From assembly GCA_007131465.1 (NCBI GenBank), contig SLQN01000561.1:1-5585 (forward strand): 5,585 nucleotides of DNA, written 5' to 3'. This DNA is from Paracoccaceae bacterium. Its GTDB lineage: Bacteria; Pseudomonadota; Alphaproteobacteria; Rhodobacterales; Rhodobacteraceae. The notes under the pieces are model-generated. The model did not search any database and was not told where the DNA came from. It worked only from the letters and a program-made list of their open reading frames with translations. Position numbers and translations under genes: made by a program. Below are positions 5,483-5,585 of this stretch, piece by piece. Position 1 is the stretch's first letter; every line of letters begins with the position of its first letter.

Positions 5483-5585
5483 TCAAGCTTCGCGTTTTCC
5501 GGCCTCCGGCGGATGCGAACGCACCACCACACTCAGCCCTGCGCCCAGTATGTAAAGAAAGACCGCCAGCACCACAAACCCGAAT
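5483..5585 (-). CDS. C-terminal tail of an unrecognised membrane protein (cut by window edge)
   Basis: An open minus-strand frame enters from the right edge and ends in TGA at 5483-5485. The 33 visible residues form a hydrophobic helix rich in V, L, F and Y for about 20 residues, then a polar tail (R-S-H-P-P-E-A-G-K-R-E-A). This fits the last transmembrane helix and cytoplasmic end of a small membrane protein. Its TGA overlaps the Shine-Dalgarno region of the YIP1-like gene, whose ATG follows 10 nt later, so the two are co-transcribed. In related genomes the neighbouring gene further upstream is often sufD, but this cannot be seen here. The family is not recognised from so short a piece. Confidence 0.7.
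   Translation of the reverse strand, partial: FGFVVLAVFLYILGAGLSVVVRSHPPEAGKREA

Overview
The window looks like chromosomal core sequence from an alphaproteobacterium of the Rhodobacteraceae (Roseobacter/Rhodobacter group). The reasons are high GC with strong GC3 bias, an Mfd N-terminus of alphaproteobacterial type, two tandem gap genes, an IDMRSF-type membrane protein of the kind annotated in that family as a 'component of SufBCD complex', and a suf-type operon in which a YIP1-like membrane protein precedes sufS. Nothing suggests a mobile element, prophage, CRISPR array or defence island. The family assignment rests on recognition of the proteins, not on a database search.

Layout, left to right. 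(1) Positions 1-298, minus: the first 99 codons of mfd, cut by the window edge. (2) Positions 332-859, minus: a four-helix membrane protein 33 nt upstream of mfd and probably co-transcribed with it; its best start is a TTG. (3) Positions 860-1092: a divergent intergenic region with a sigma70-like promoter for the rightward gap1, a GTTAGCGC-type operator candidate at the predicted start site, and a 9-bp hairpin abutting the gap1 Shine-Dalgarno sequence. (4) Positions 1093-2097 and 2409-3410, plus: two complete, diverged GAPDH genes in tandem. The 311-nt spacer holds a perfect 9-bp hairpin and a second copy of the operator-like motif just before gap2. (5) Positions 3469-3488: terminator-like hairpin after gap2. 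(6) Positions 3550-3626, minus: tRNA-Arg(CCG) with encoded CCA and its own promoter. (7) Positions 3675-5585, minus: the 3' end of a suf-type operon, made of the tail of a membrane protein, a YIP1-like membrane protein and sufS, all tightly spaced.

How it fits together. The gap pair serves central carbon metabolism. gap2 keeps the Asp that normally selects NAD; gap1 has Ala there plus two Arg in the S-loop, which suggests NADP(H) use and a biosynthetic direction. The shared operator-like motif suggests both answer to one central-carbon regulator, while separate promoters would let them differ in level. sufS supplies sulfur for Fe-S cluster assembly. The mfd transcript serves transcription-coupled repair.

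This is mostly an ordinary core region. The points most worth following are the cofactor-site split between the GAPDH paralogues, the shared operator motif, the gap1 leader hairpin, and the two poorly understood membrane proteins (332-859 and 4897-5472).
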